Assembly: GCF_900167345.1 (NCBI RefSeq)
Contig: NZ_FUXB01000001.1
Span: 186,001-250,000 of the forward strand
DNA: 64,000 nucleotides
Origin: Vibrio cincinnatiensis DSM 19608
GTDB taxonomy: Bacteria; Pseudomonadota; Gammaproteobacteria; Enterobacterales; Vibrionaceae
Direction of reading: 5' to 3'
Part shown: positions 31,319 through 41,356 of the stretch, piece after piece
Numbering within the stretch: position 1 is the stretch's first letter
Layout: each line of letters starts with the position of its first letter
The notes under the pieces: model-generated
Told to the model about the DNA's origin: nothing
The model's input: the letters and a program-made list of their open reading frames with translations, nothing else
Databases searched by the model: none
Made by a program: the position numbers and the translations under genes

Positions 31319-32827
31319 TTAATCTCCATCCACCAAGGGTTTAAAGCGACGTAATTCTGTTATGCGATAGCCGGTATAGGTCCCGAGCAGTAAGATGGCC
31401 GCTAACACAACCAATTGTAAACCAATAAAGTTAAAGGTGAGGTGCTGGACATAGGCGTTGGTCATCGCTAGATAGATCAGCACCGCGGTTAAGAGTGAAC
31501 CTCCACCTTGTAAAATGACTTCTTTCGCTCCTTCTTCTTCCCAGAGAATGGACATACGCTCAATAGTCCATGACAAGATGATCATAGGGAAGAACGTGAT
31601 GGTTAAACCTTCGGTTAAACCAATTTTAAATGCCACCACGGTAAAGACCGAGATAATTAAAATGACGGAAATAATCACCGCCGATATGCGAGCAACCAGC
31701 AATAAGTTAAGCTTCGACAGATAGCTGCGGATAATCAGTCCGGTACCGACAATCAATAAGAAACCCACAATACCCGTGGTCAACTGGGTTTGTACAAAGG
31801 CAACGGCAATCAGCACGGGCATAAAGGTGCCCGAAGTTTTTAAACCGATGATGACACGTAGAAATACCACAATCAGGGCACCGATAGGGATGAGCATGAT
31901 GGTCTTAAACATCGCTTGCTCTTCTAGTGGTAAGCTATGGATTGAGAGGTTGAGTAGCCCATCGGCTTCTACTTTACTGTTGGTCGCTTGCTGTGGAGAA
32001 ACCTCTTGCGCAATCATGGTAAAGTGCACTTGGCTATTTTGACCACCGATCACATCGAGTAGCGAAATATTCGATTCATCCCATACTAAAAGGTTAGGTT
32101 GAGTCGGCTGAATCCCTGTCTCTGGATTAAAGAGAACCCATTTTTGCCCATCCCATACTTGATTCATATGTTGGATAGCCTGACGGCGTCGGCCATCTTC
32201 TAGCTTAATGACCCCCACCACTTTATTGGCGATCTGTTGATAAGACAGCAATTTCTGTACAGCATCCACTTTGCTCATTTTATTCAACAGCAAAGCGGCA
32301 TTTTGGTTTTCAGTATCATTGAGCGTCTTAATCAACTCACGAGTAAAGGTAACATCGTCGGCTGAATGGCGGTTTGCTTGCTCTATCAAAGCAATCGCCG
32401 CAATTTCTTCTGGACCATCAAACGTTGGTTTACTGAGTGATTGGGCTGGGAGAATGGGTGTCGCTTTTGCTTGGGGATCGACTAAGAACTGCGCTTTATA
32501 GTAAATGGTTTGTGGCCCGGTTGCCTGACGAATTGACCATTCGGCTCGTCGCCCAGTTTCGGTTGTGAGATAAGAGATACCATAACCTGGGGAAGAAGCA
32601 TTTTCACCGACTAAAGTGAAGCCATCTTGTGTATGAGGAGCGGCAAGGGACACTTTGACTTCTTTCCCTTGAGCATTAAATTCGATGCGTGCTTCTATAT
32701 CCCATACTTGACGGGTTTCTCCCGGTGTCCAAGGCACACCATAACTTTGGTGACGAATCATGCTTAATGTAATACCAATGGCAACCAGCAAAAGAATCGA
32801 TAAATAGAATGGAACTCGTGATGTCAT
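31319..32827 (-). CDS. UUP1-type membrane protein: inactive transglutaminase domain plus seven helices
   Basis: 502 residues. One N-terminal helix (about 7-23) anchors an extracytoplasmic region (about 25-300) of the inactive transglutaminase-like type. A C-terminal block of about seven hydrophobic helices (about 305-490) follows, with FMPVLIAVAFV and TFFPMIILSWTIERMSILWEEEG. The architecture corresponds to the Pfam pair Transglut_i_TM and 7TM_transglut. No catalytic role is known. It is the middle gene between the retropepsin-like lipoprotein (17 bases upstream) and the ATP-grasp ligase. Confidence 0.88.
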   Translation of the reverse strand: MTSRVPFYLSILLLVAIGITLSMIRHQSYGVPWTPGETRQVWDIEARIEFNAQGKEVKVSLAAPHTQDGFTLVGENASSPGYGISYLTTETGRRAEWSIRQATGPQTIYYKAQFLVDPQAKATPILPAQSLSKPTFDGPEEIAAIALIEQANRHSADDVTFTRELIKTLNDTENQNAALLLNKMSKVDAVQKLLSYQQIANKVVGVIKLEDGRRRQAIQHMNQVWDGQKWVLFNPETGIQPTQPNLLVWDESNISLLDVIGGQNSQVHFTMIAQEVSPQQATNSKVEADGLLNLSIHSLPLEEQAMFKTIMLIPIGALIVVFLRVIIGLKTSGTFMPVLIAVAFVQTQLTTGIVGFLLIVGTGLIIRSYLSKLNLLLVARISAVIISVILIISVFTVVAFKIGLTEGLTITFFPMIILSWTIERMSILWEEEGAKEVILQGGGSLLTAVLIYLAMTNAYVQHLTFNFIGLQLVVLAAILLLGTYTGYRITELRRFKPLVDGD

Positions 32828-32844
32828 AACTGACCTTATATATT

Positions 32845-33594
32845 TTATTTTGTTTCTGACTGAATGTATTTCCGACTGACATCCACGACCGCAATGTCAC
32901 GGATAAATTCTCTACCCAGTAAGATGGGATGGCTCATTTGTGACCGGTCAGCCAAGGTAAATTGAGTTTTTTCGTGGATGGATCCTAATTTTACCCATAA
33001 TTCAACGACGGCACGACGTTCTGCTTGCTCGCTGGTCGATTGGCGAATACGAACAAACCGTACGATCGGTGCTTCTATCCAGTTACTATCATCTTTAACG
33101 CTGCTATCGCCAGCAAGATGAAAGCGAACCCAGTTTTTCCCATTGCGCTCAAATTCTTCTACATCAATCGCATTCAAAGAAGAGGTGGCCGCACCAGTAT
33201 CAATTCGAGCATCAAACGTCTGCTTGATAGCGTCAATGGTTACTTTTTCTATTTCACCTAACACCACCTCATGACGAGGAACGCTGGGGGCGGTGCTGTT
33301 AGGTATGGATGACCGCGGAGGCTGCGATTGATCTTCTGTAACTACAACGGGGCGGTTAGCCAGTACTTTAAGCTCTTTGAGTTGCCCTTTGAGACCGATG
33401 ATTTGATTTTCTAGGCTGTCGATATAGTCCATTTGGTTACTAATATGCAGCTCTAAATTGGTCATTTTATTGGAGAGGTTGGATTCGGATTGATGAATGG
33501 CAGCCAGCGTAGCTTGATGGTATTCGTCGCCCTTTAATATTGTGCAACCAGAGAGCATGCTAAGTGCAACAAGGGGGGCTATTCGCTTAAACAT
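32845..33594 (-). CDS. Retropepsin-like (Zn_protease/DUF785) lipoprotein
   Basis: 249 residues. A lipoprotein signal (MFKRIAPLVALSMLSGC) has lipobox LSGC with Cys17. A coiled-coil segment follows (about 25-75, LHISNQMDYIDSLENQI), then the DUF785 domain (about 115-249). That domain contains DTGAATSSL, the D-T/S-G-A signature of retropepsin-like aspartyl proteases, and HPILLGREF. The usual label 'ATP-dependent zinc protease' is not supported by the motif. The start at 33594 has AAGG 7 bases upstream. First gene of the operon. Confidence 0.88.
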   Translation of the reverse strand: MFKRIAPLVALSMLSGCTILKGDEYHQATLAAIHQSESNLSNKMTNLELHISNQMDYIDSLENQIIGLKGQLKELKVLANRPVVVTEDQSQPPRSSIPNSTAPSVPRHEVVLGEIEKVTIDAIKQTFDARIDTGAATSSLNAIDVEEFERNGKNWVRFHLAGDSSVKDDSNWIEAPIVRFVRIRQSTSEQAERRAVVELWVKLGSIHEKTQFTLADRSQMSHPILLGREFIRDIAVVDVSRKYIQSETK

Positions 33595-33708
33595 TTGCGA
33601 CCTTATTCTTGTGTTGTAGTGTGTTTCATTAGTGATAGCAAAGGATGCGCTACGCATCTTTTGCTAGAGTAGACTTATACAATAAATAACACGTTAAGAC
33701 TGTGTCAA

Positions 33709-34680
33709 TTATGGCTTTTTTGCAATTAAAATTGCCCGTCTTGGTGCAGGATATCCTTCAATTGTCTTACTTGGGTCATTATCATCAAGGTAATGAGGGA
33801 GTGAATTATGCGTCATCCATTCTGTGGTTCGCTGCTCATCGAATGAGGTTGTATTTTCATCAACGATTCGTACATCCACAAATCCCACTTTTTCTAACCA
33901 GCCTTTTAATGCTTTTGCTGAAGGGAAAAAGTAAACGTTACGCATTTGAGCATAGCGATCAAACGGAACTAATACTGCATTTTCATCACCTTCAATCACC
34001 AAGGTTTCGAGGACTAACTCCCCACCTTCTACGAGTTGGCTTTTCAATTGAATAAGATGATCAAGGGGAGAACGTCGGTGGTATAACACGCCCATGCTAA
34101 ATACGGTATCAAAGGCTTGTAACTCAGGGAGTTGTTCAATGCCTAATGGCACTAAGTGGATTCGTTGATCGTTACCCATCAACTTTCGAACCGCTTCAAA
34201 CTGAATGAGAAACAGCTCTGAGGGATCAATACCCATCACTTGATGTGCCCCTTCACCGAGCATTCGCCACATATGGTAGCCGTTACCACAACCCACATCT
34301 AATACTGAGCGGCCTTTCAATGGTGAAATATGGGGGAGGAGGCGATCCCATTTCCAATCACTGCGCCACTCGGTATCAATATGAATACCATGGAGAAAAT
34401 AGGGACCTTTGCGCCAAGGGTGAAAGGTTTTCAGTAAATTCTCTAATTTCTTCTGTTCCCCTGCCGCCAGTGGCTGGTGATTATGGACGGTGACTGACGT
34501 TTTTAAATCCATCGCATCGGGTGGGGTGTCATCGATTTTCTTTAATGCCCGTAACCATCGATCCAGATCGCCATGAGGTTTGTCTTGCCAGTCAGACAAT
34601 TGTTTAGGCAGAACATCTAACCAAGGTTGTAGGCGAGTGTCTTGAGCAAGGCGTTGATAAAGCGGGCCAAAATTAAACAT
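33709..34680 (-). CDS. cmoB: tRNA U34 carboxymethyltransferase CmoB
   Basis: 323 residues, the E. coli length. SAM-fold motif [15 protein letters not shown], then [10 protein letters not shown] and [14 protein letters not shown]. It transfers the carboxymethyl group of carboxy-SAM to ho5U34 of tRNA to give cmo5U34. I set the start at ATG 34680 ([11 protein letters not shown]). It follows cmoA after 68 bases on the same strand. Confidence 0.97.
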   Translation of the reverse strand: MFNFGPLYQRLAQDTRLQPWLDVLPKQLSDWQDKPHGDLDRWLRALKKIDDTPPDAMDLKTSVTVHNHQPLAAGEQKKLENLLKTFHPWRKGPYFLHGIHIDTEWRSDWKWDRLLPHISPLKGRSVLDVGCGNGYHMWRMLGEGAHQVMGIDPSELFLIQFEAVRKLMGNDQRIHLVPLGIEQLPELQAFDTVFSMGVLYHRRSPLDHLIQLKSQLVEGGELVLETLVIEGDENAVLVPFDRYAQMRNVYFFPSAKALKGWLEKVGFVDVRIVDENTTSFDEQRTTEWMTHNSLPHYLDDNDPSKTIEGYPAPRRAILIAKKP

Positions 34681-34748
34681 GAAATGTGTTCCTAAATCGT
34701 GCACAAAGCCCTGTCGCTATGTAAAAGTGGGATAGGGCGTATAGAAAG

Positions 34749-35486
<738 letters not shown>

Positions 35487-35596
35487 TTATACCCGTATAA
35501 ATTGAGCTAAATGTAGCGCTCAACAATAGAAAAGGCGCGTATTTTATGAAAAATTTCATTCTCTGTCATTAAAGCGCGTTAAGTTCCAGTGAGAAG

Positions 35597-36487
35597 TTAA
35601 AATATCGAGAGTTGACTATCCCCTCTTTGTGCTGGAAAAGTAGCGAGATCAGGCAGTTTTTGCGTGATGGTATCAGAATGACGAATGGCCGTTTGCAAGG
35701 TTTGGTAGAGTGAGCTGGCAAGCTCTGGTGCATAGAGGTTATCGGGAGTATGGACCATTAAATATGGCTGCTTACCTTGTGCAATCCATTGCGGCAATTT
35801 GGCTAACCAAGCGGTAAAAAAAGCTTGATTCTGGGGCAAGTCAGGGTGGCCAATAAACCGAATCATTGGCTGAGTGGCGGTGGCAATGGCATGTACGGGC
35901 AGATTGGGTTTTTTCTTTTGTGCATCAATAATGATTTCATTGTCGGGTTTGGCCGAAAACACTGGGCGGCTATCCATGATGATTCGGTTGATGTTCTCTT
36001 CTATTAACCATTGGTTAAAGCGTCGTTCTTCCTCTCCTTTAGCAAAATAGCTGGCGTGGCGAACTTCAACGCCCAAGGGAAAATGGGCGGGGAAACCGCG
36101 ACAAAACTTTTTCAATTGATCAAGGTGTGCACCAGTAAACGTAGCAGGGAGTTGGATCGTCCATAAGCCGATACGTTCATGTAACGGTTCCATGAGTTGA
36201 AGAAATTGCTTTAGATCCGCTTGGCAGCCCACCAGTTGGTGTTGGTGGGTGATCGCTTTGGGTAGCTTAAAGGTAAATCGGAAATCATCATGCGTGGCCA
36301 AATGCCAGCTACGTACGGTGGTTGGCGAAGGAGAGGCATAAAAGGTCGTGTTGCCTTCTACGGTGTGAAATACGCTGGAATAATAAGCTAACCGTTCGGC
36401 GGGCGTGGTTCCTGTTGGAAAAAATCGCCCTTGCCAACCAGAGTGTGACCACATAGTAAGACCGAGACGTAATGGAAGCTTTTGCAT
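35597..36487 (-). CDS. DUF72 domain protein (YecE family)
   Basis: 296 residues. TIM-barrel-like DUF72 domain with LGLTMWSHSGWQGRFFP at the start, YSSVFHTVEGNTTFY, FRFTFKLPKAITH and LGVEVRHASYF. Function unknown. The position between cmoAB and aspS is the same as E. coli yecE. The start at ATG 36487 (MQKLPLRLG) has AAGAG 7 bases upstream; an upstream TTG at 36508 is rejected. Confidence 0.9.
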   Translation of the reverse strand: MQKLPLRLGLTMWSHSGWQGRFFPTGTTPAERLAYYSSVFHTVEGNTTFYASPSPTTVRSWHLATHDDFRFTFKLPKAITHQHQLVGCQADLKQFLQLMEPLHERIGLWTIQLPATFTGAHLDQLKKFCRGFPAHFPLGVEVRHASYFAKGEEERRFNQWLIEENINRIIMDSRPVFSAKPDNEIIIDAQKKKPNLPVHAIATATQPMIRFIGHPDLPQNQAFFTAWLAKLPQWIAQGKQPYLMVHTPDNLYAPELASSLYQTLQTAIRHSDTITQKLPDLATFPAQRGDSQLSIF

Positions 36488-36528
36488 AGTGACTCTTGAT
36501 TTTTTCAATGGGACACAGACGAGTTTCT

Positions 36529-36558
36529 TTGAAGAATACGGTATTTTAGCGCTATAAT
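36529..36558 (+). promoter_or_regulatory. Candidate sigma-70 promoter for aspS
   Basis: -35 TTGAAG (36529-36534) and -10 TATAAT (36553-36558) with 18 bases between. Predicted transcription start near 36565 gives a 200-base leader before the aspS ATG. By-eye call. Confidence 0.4.
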
Positions 36559-36770
36559 CAGCGCCAATTTTTCCGTCGCTGATGCTTTAATCATAATTTG
36601 ATTGATTATTGTACAAAAGAAAGAATACGGAATAGAACACAACAAAATTATATTCTGGAAGGTCGATCTTCACCTTCTTTCAGCGTATAAATGGAACCAT
36701 GTGTCGCAGGGAATTGTCGTGTCTGCGGCGTAAGAATTAGATGATAAATATAGAGGTTGGGAATTTCACT

Positions 36771-38546
36771 ATGCGTAGCCATTATTGTGGTCACCTGAAC
36801 AAGTCCCTTGCAGGACAAACTGTAGAATTGTGCGGTTGGGTTAACCGCCGTCGTGATTTAGGCGGTCTTATTTTTATTGATATGCGAGATCGTGAAGGTA
36901 TCGTTCAGGTTGTCGTTGACCCCGATATGGCGGAGGTGTTTTCTGTCGCTAACCAACTGCGTAATGAATTTTGCATTAAGCTCACCGGTGAAGTGCGTGC
37001 TCGTCCAGATAGCCAAGTAAATCAAGGTATGGCAACGGGTGAAGTGGAAGTGTTAGCGACAGCGCTACATATTGTTAACCGTTCTGACGTATTGCCACTT
37101 GATTTCAACCAAAAGAATTCAGAAGAGCAGCGTTTAAAATACCGCTATCTAGATTTGCGTCGTCCAGAAATGAGCGACCGCATCAAATTGCGTGCTAAAG
37201 CGTCAAGCTTTGTCCGTCGCTTCCTTGATAACCAAGGTTTTTTAGATATTGAAACACCTGTCTTGACTAAAGCGACACCAGAAGGTGCTCGTGACTATTT
37301 AGTTCCAAGCCGAGTACACAAAGGCAGTTTCTATGCTTTGCCTCAGTCTCCTCAACTGTTTAAACAGTTATTGATGATGTCCGGCTTTGATCGCTACTAT
37401 CAAATTGTCAAATGTTTCCGTGATGAAGATTTACGTGCCGATCGCCAGCCAGAATTTACCCAGATCGATATTGAAACGTCGTTTATGACAGCGGATCAAG
37501 TTCGTGCGGTTACCGAGCAAATGATTCGTGAAATGTGGCTTGAACTGCTCAATGTAGACTTGGGTGAATTCCCAGTGATGCCATACAGTGAAGCCATGCG
37601 CCGTTTTGGTAGCGATAAGCCTGATCTACGTAACCCCATGGAGTTGGTTGATGTCGCTGACCTTCTCAAAGCCGTAGACTTCAAGGTTTTCTCTGGCCCA
37701 GCAAACGATGAAAAAGGCCGAGTTGCCGCGCTTCGTGTGCCGGGTGGGGCTGCGCTGTCTCGTAAACAAATTGATGAATATACAGCATTTGTTGCCATTT
37801 ATGGGGCCAAAGGTCTGGCATGGTTAAAAGTGAATGATGTCAATGCGGGTATGGAAGGCATTCAATCCCCCGTTGCTAAATTCCTTGATGAAGCTATCGT
37901 GAAAACCATTATTGAGCGTACGCAAGCACAAGATGGGGATATCGTGCTGTTCGGTGCGGACAAAGCCAATGTGGTTGCGGAAGCGATGGGCGCTTTACGT
38001 CTTAAAGTGGGTAAAGATCTCAATATTACCAATGGTGCGACTTGGGCTCCATTGTGGGTGGTTGATTTCCCAATGTTTGAAGCCGATGACGAAGGGAATG
38101 TTGCCGCGATGCACCATCCATTTACTTCACCACTAGATATGACGGCTGAACAGCTAAAAGCCAACCCAACCGAAGCATTATCCAACGCTTACGATATGGT
38201 GCTTAACGGTTATGAAGTGGGGGGTGGCTCAGTGCGTATTCATGATGCCACTATGCAAGCCGCTGTTTTTGATATTTTAGGTATTGATGAACAAGAACAA
38301 CGCTTGAAATTTGGCTTCTTACTGGATGCGCTTAAGTTTGGTACACCGCCTCATGCTGGGCTGGCATTTGGCTTAGACCGCCTTGTGATGCTGCTGTGTG
38401 GAACCGAAAATATTCGTGATGTTATTGCGTTTCCAAAAACCACGGCTGCGGCTTGCTTACTAACAGATGCGCCTAGCGTCGCAAACCCTGCGGCATTAGA
38501 AGAGTTGGCCATCGCCGTCAACCTTGCAAAAGATAAAGCAGAATAA
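36771..38546 (+). CDS. aspS: Aspartyl-tRNA synthetase
   Basis: 591 residues (E. coli 590). N-terminal OB-fold anticodon-binding domain (1-110, [19 protein letters not shown]), class II catalytic core with motif 2 ([18 protein letters not shown]), the bacterial GAD insertion (about 290-420) and motif 3 ([12 protein letters not shown]). It charges tRNA-Asp. The frame begins at 36741, but the family starts [10 protein letters not shown], so ATG 36771 is chosen. Confidence 0.98.
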   Translation: MRSHYCGHLNKSLAGQTVELCGWVNRRRDLGGLIFIDMRDREGIVQVVVDPDMAEVFSVANQLRNEFCIKLTGEVRARPDSQVNQGMATGEVEVLATALHIVNRSDVLPLDFNQKNSEEQRLKYRYLDLRRPEMSDRIKLRAKASSFVRRFLDNQGFLDIETPVLTKATPEGARDYLVPSRVHKGSFYALPQSPQLFKQLLMMSGFDRYYQIVKCFRDEDLRADRQPEFTQIDIETSFMTADQVRAVTEQMIREMWLELLNVDLGEFPVMPYSEAMRRFGSDKPDLRNPMELVDVADLLKAVDFKVFSGPANDEKGRVAALRVPGGAALSRKQIDEYTAFVAIYGAKGLAWLKVNDVNAGMEGIQSPVAKFLDEAIVKTIIERTQAQDGDIVLFGADKANVVAEAMGALRLKVGKDLNITNGATWAPLWVVDFPMFEADDEGNVAAMHHPFTSPLDMTAEQLKANPTEALSNAYDMVLNGYEVGGGSVRIHDATMQAAVFDILGIDEQEQRLKFGFLLDALKFGTPPHAGLAFGLDRLVMLLCGTENIRDVIAFPKTTAAACLLTDAPSVANPAALEELAIAVNLAKDKAE

Positions 38547-38565
38547 CGAAACCTGGCTGGATTTA

Positions 38566-38588
38566 GGGTGGCATAGCCACCCTTTTTT
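38566..38588 (+). terminator. Terminator of aspS
   Basis: Stem GGGTGGC/GCCACCC, loop ATA, then six T. It begins 20 bases after the aspS stop. Confidence 0.93.
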
Positions 38589-38677
38589 GTGACCATAATT
38601 CAGATAGCATAAATCCACATTTTGCGGATGTTTGCTACAATAGCGCGCTTTTTACGTTTTTAAAGGAAATCTCTCCG

Positions 38678-39256
38678 TTGGCTCAGATGTATTTTTATTA
38701 CTCAGCAATGAATGCGGGTAAATCGACCACCTTATTACAATCTTCTTTTAACTATCAAGAACGAGGAATGACTCCGGTTATCTTTACCGCTGCGATAGAC
38801 GATCGTTTCGGGGTTGGTAAAGTCAGTTCTCGTATTGGCCTTGAAGCGGATGCTCACCTTTTTCAACAAGACACCGATTTACTCGAAACCATCACGCGTC
38901 TCAATCGTGAGCAAAAACGCCATTGCGTTTTGGTCGATGAATGCCAGTTTCTGACTCGTCAGCAAGTTTACCAGTTAACGGAAGTGGTGGATAAATTGGA
39001 TATCCCGGTTTTGTGCTATGGGCTGAGAACCGACTTTTTAGGTGAACTGTTTGAAGGCAGTCAATATTTATTGTCATGGGCGGATAAACTGGTCGAGCTG
39101 AAAACCATTTGCCACTGTGGGCGAAAAGCCAATATGGTGATCCGTACCGATGAACATGGGCAAGCCATCTCTGAAGGGGATCAAGTGGATATTGGCGGAA
39201 ATGACCGTTATGTTTCAGTGTGTCGCCAGCACTATAAAGAAGCACTGGGACGTTGA
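38678..39256 (+). CDS. tdk: Thymidine kinase (type II)
   Basis: 192 residues. P-loop [10 protein letters not shown] (residues 11-20), Walker B-like [10 protein letters not shown] and C-terminal zinc ligands (CHCGRKAN and VCRQH). It phosphorylates thymidine in the salvage pathway. The start codon is TTG 38678: the family begins [16 protein letters not shown], and AAGGAAA lies upstream. Confidence 0.96.
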   Translation: MAQMYFYYSAMNAGKSTTLLQSSFNYQERGMTPVIFTAAIDDRFGVGKVSSRIGLEADAHLFQQDTDLLETITRLNREQKRHCVLVDECQFLTRQQVYQLTEVVDKLDIPVLCYGLRTDFLGELFEGSQYLLSWADKLVELKTICHCGRKANMVIRTDEHGQAISEGDQVDIGGNDRYVSVCRQHYKEALGR

Positions 39257-39267
39257 AAGTTTTGGTT

Positions 39268-39296
39268 GAATCTGGATGGGTTTCCCATCCAAATTC
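39268..39296. terminator. Hairpin between convergent tdk and the YdcF-type gene
   Basis: 8-bp stem TGGATGGG/CCCATCCA with loop TTT, extended by GAAT/ATTC after one mismatch. The flanking T-run is weak. It lies between two stop codons. Confidence 0.65.
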
Positions 39297-39298
39297 AT

Positions 39299-39931
39299 TT
39301 ATATAGTGAGCGGTTTTAGCTCTTGATGGGCAAGCAACACATCATCAGGAATCGTTTGCTCAATCTGAAAACCTTGAGCAGGATAGTGCTGAATGCGTTC
39401 AAAATCTTCAACTAAGGCTTGAATGACGAAATCTAAGGTCAACTCGTCGGTGAGATAATCATACAGCGAGTCTGAAGAGGAGGTAACTTGCAGTGTTTTC
39501 AGCGGTTCAGGCCACTGTTTCATAAAGGTTGCATAGGCTCGGCGTTCCATATACGGTTTATGTGCGACCAGAATACGTTCGGCTTTTACACCTTTCTCTT
39601 TTAGTAACTGATAGCTCAGCCGTACATTTTCACCGCTATGGGTCGCCTTCGGTTCGATTAAGATCGCTTGACTCGGTAAACCAGAGTCTTTTGCCACTTG
39701 AGCAAAGGTTTCTGCTTCAGTTTGATCAAATAAACCTTGGGTAAAACGGCCGGTATTACCAGAAAAGAGTACCCATGGTGCCAGCCCTTGTTGATATAGA
39801 CGACAGGCCACTTCAGCGACACGAGTATCATTGCTACCGGGAACAATAATCACATCGGCAGGCTGAGGCGTGTGCCCCATTTGCATAAATTTCCACAACG
39901 TTTCTAAATGCTGATAAAGAGGTTTACTCAT
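39299..39931 (-). CDS. YdcF/DUF218 family protein
   Basis: 210 residues, cytoplasmic (no signal peptide or membrane helix). DUF218 core: DVIIVPGSNDTRVAEVACR, VLFSGNTGR, THSGENVRLSYQLL and RILVAHKPYMERRAY. E. coli YdcF binds SAM but has no settled function. It is the soluble relative of the membrane-bound ElyC at 22 kb. The start overlaps the end of the upstream NAD-binding gene by 8 bases, so they are co-transcribed. Confidence 0.85.
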   Translation of the reverse strand: MSKPLYQHLETLWKFMQMGHTPQPADVIIVPGSNDTRVAEVACRLYQQGLAPWVLFSGNTGRFTQGLFDQTEAETFAQVAKDSGLPSQAILIEPKATHSGENVRLSYQLLKEKGVKAERILVAHKPYMERRAYATFMKQWPEPLKTLQVTSSSDSLYDYLTDELTLDFVIQALVEDFERIQHYPAQGFQIEQTIPDDVLLAHQELKPLTI

Positions 39932-40754
39932 TGTTGTCCAGTGCCTCTAAGGTGTGAGAATAATGAAAAGAAAATCCTGCTTGGAGAAGCTTACTGCAGA
40001 GAATGCGTTTATCTGCAACATGCACTAAAGGAGGTAAAGGCGTTTCGGATTTGGCCGCTTTCAGTGCGGCTTGATAAAATGTGGCCTTGCTTACCGTGTT
40101 TGGTGTGGTGACATTCACCACTTCATTCGTCAAATGGTTGATGGAAAAATCAATGGCGCGAATCGCATCGATTAAATGCAGCATATTTGCGGGTGCTAAA
40201 TCACTGACTTGGGAAAGACGTGCGGCAAATCGGGCTGGGTGGCGATTTGGGCCTATTAACCCGCTGCATCGTAAAAGAGTGTAATCAAGGTCACTGTCGA
40301 TCACGGCCTGCTCTGCAGTTAATAGCATTTTTGATTTTTCTGAAAAATGAGGGTGTTGATTGGCGATTAACCAAGAAGCATCCGATTCCAACATATCCTG
40401 AGCTTGATCGGGGTAAACGCTGGTTGAACTCACCATGATGATTTTTTTTATCTTTGCCCGCTTTGCTTGAGTCACGAGCGTTTGCCAGCTTGCCGTATAA
40501 TGCATGCCTTGGCCTTGGCGAAAACCGGGAGGAAAGCAGCCAATTAATGTATCGCAGTGAAAATGAACCAATGTTTCAGCGAGTGTGTTTGCTTGAGGTA
40601 ATTGACAAAGAAAGCCTGTAATACCTTGTGCTTGCAACTCTTCTAGCCGCGGTTGACTTGTTCGGCTAGCACACACCCAGTGACCGGCTTGTTGTAAATG
40701 CTGTGCAAGAGGCAGGCCCAACCAACCGGCTCCTATAATCGCTATCCGTTGCAT
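39924..40754 (-). CDS. NAD(P)-binding epimerase-like protein (YeeZ type)
   Basis: 276 residues, extended-SDR-like Rossmann fold. Dinucleotide loop IAIIGAGWLGLPLAQHL at residues 4-20, VSSTSVYPD around the catalytic Ser/Tyr region, and RCSGLIGPNRHPARF. Similar to E. coli YeeZ. Substrate unknown. It overlaps the YdcF-type gene at its 3' end. Confidence 0.8.
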   Translation of the reverse strand: MQRIAIIGAGWLGLPLAQHLQQAGHWVCASRTSQPRLEELQAQGITGFLCQLPQANTLAETLVHFHCDTLIGCFPPGFRQGQGMHYTASWQTLVTQAKRAKIKKIIMVSSTSVYPDQAQDMLESDASWLIANQHPHFSEKSKMLLTAEQAVIDSDLDYTLLRCSGLIGPNRHPARFAARLSQVSDLAPANMLHLIDAIRAIDFSINHLTNEVVNVTTPNTVSKATFYQAALKAAKSETPLPPLVHVADKRILCSKLLQAGFSFHYSHTLEALDNNE

Positions 40755-40816
40755 GAGATGACTTATTTGAGTAAACGTGCTTGTATACTAAAGGGTGCAG
40801 ATGCGAAATGCTAGAA

Positions 40817-40843
40817 CCCCAAGCCACCATAAATGACTTGGGG
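40817..40843 (-). terminator. Hairpin between the TIGR02647 gene and the NAD-binding gene
   Basis: Stem CCCCAAG/CTTGGGG extended by CCA/TGA with mismatch. It lies 20 bases past the TIGR02647 stop on the minus strand. The T-run is poor (GTTCTAG), so it may be a weak terminator. Confidence 0.5.
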
Positions 40844-40862
40844 AAGTTGGGGAGTGAAAGAG

Positions 40863-41099
40863 TTAAGGATGAGAGAGAACTTGTAAAATTCGGTCAGCTT
40901 GTTCAGCCATCACGATACCCTCATGAGTTAAATACCCACCGTCAGGTAATGTACATAGCCCTTTATCATACAGGCGTTGAACGGCCTTTTTGACTGCTTC
41001 TGACGCATCGGTGTGAACCTTGATTCCTGTTGCTGCACTGCTGATATCAAATTGAAGTAGCAGGTTTAATTCATCAAGGTGATGGGGTGAAAACTTCAT
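40863..41099 (-). CDS. TIGR02647-family small protein
   Basis: 78 residues, no signal peptide. The pattern matches the TIGR02647 conserved hypothetical family of gammaproteobacteria: ELNLLLQFDISSAATGIKVH, then AVQRLYDKGLCTLPDGGYLT. A winged-helix-like shape is possible from the GYLT turn, but no function is known. Start ATG 41099. Confidence 0.75.
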   Translation of the reverse strand: MKFSPHHLDELNLLLQFDISSAATGIKVHTDASEAVKKAVQRLYDKGLCTLPDGGYLTHEGIVMAEQADRILQVLSHP

Positions 41100-41356
41100 C
41101 GTAAACCCTCTGTTGTTGATTTCTTTTCACCATAAGGGGCGAAACAGGAAGACGCAATTATTATCGAATAGAACTGTTATCTTGAACCATTATGTGTTTT
41201 TTTTGCTCATTTGGCTGGTGAAAAAATGGTCTATTTTTGGTTGTTGTGTCTCTTTTAAAACATTTTTAGTAAACGAGAGGAATAACCCTTGAATAATCGT
41301 AGAAATAGAGCGATTATCCGCCACTCTTTTGTGTGTATCAAAATGTAACATTATCT

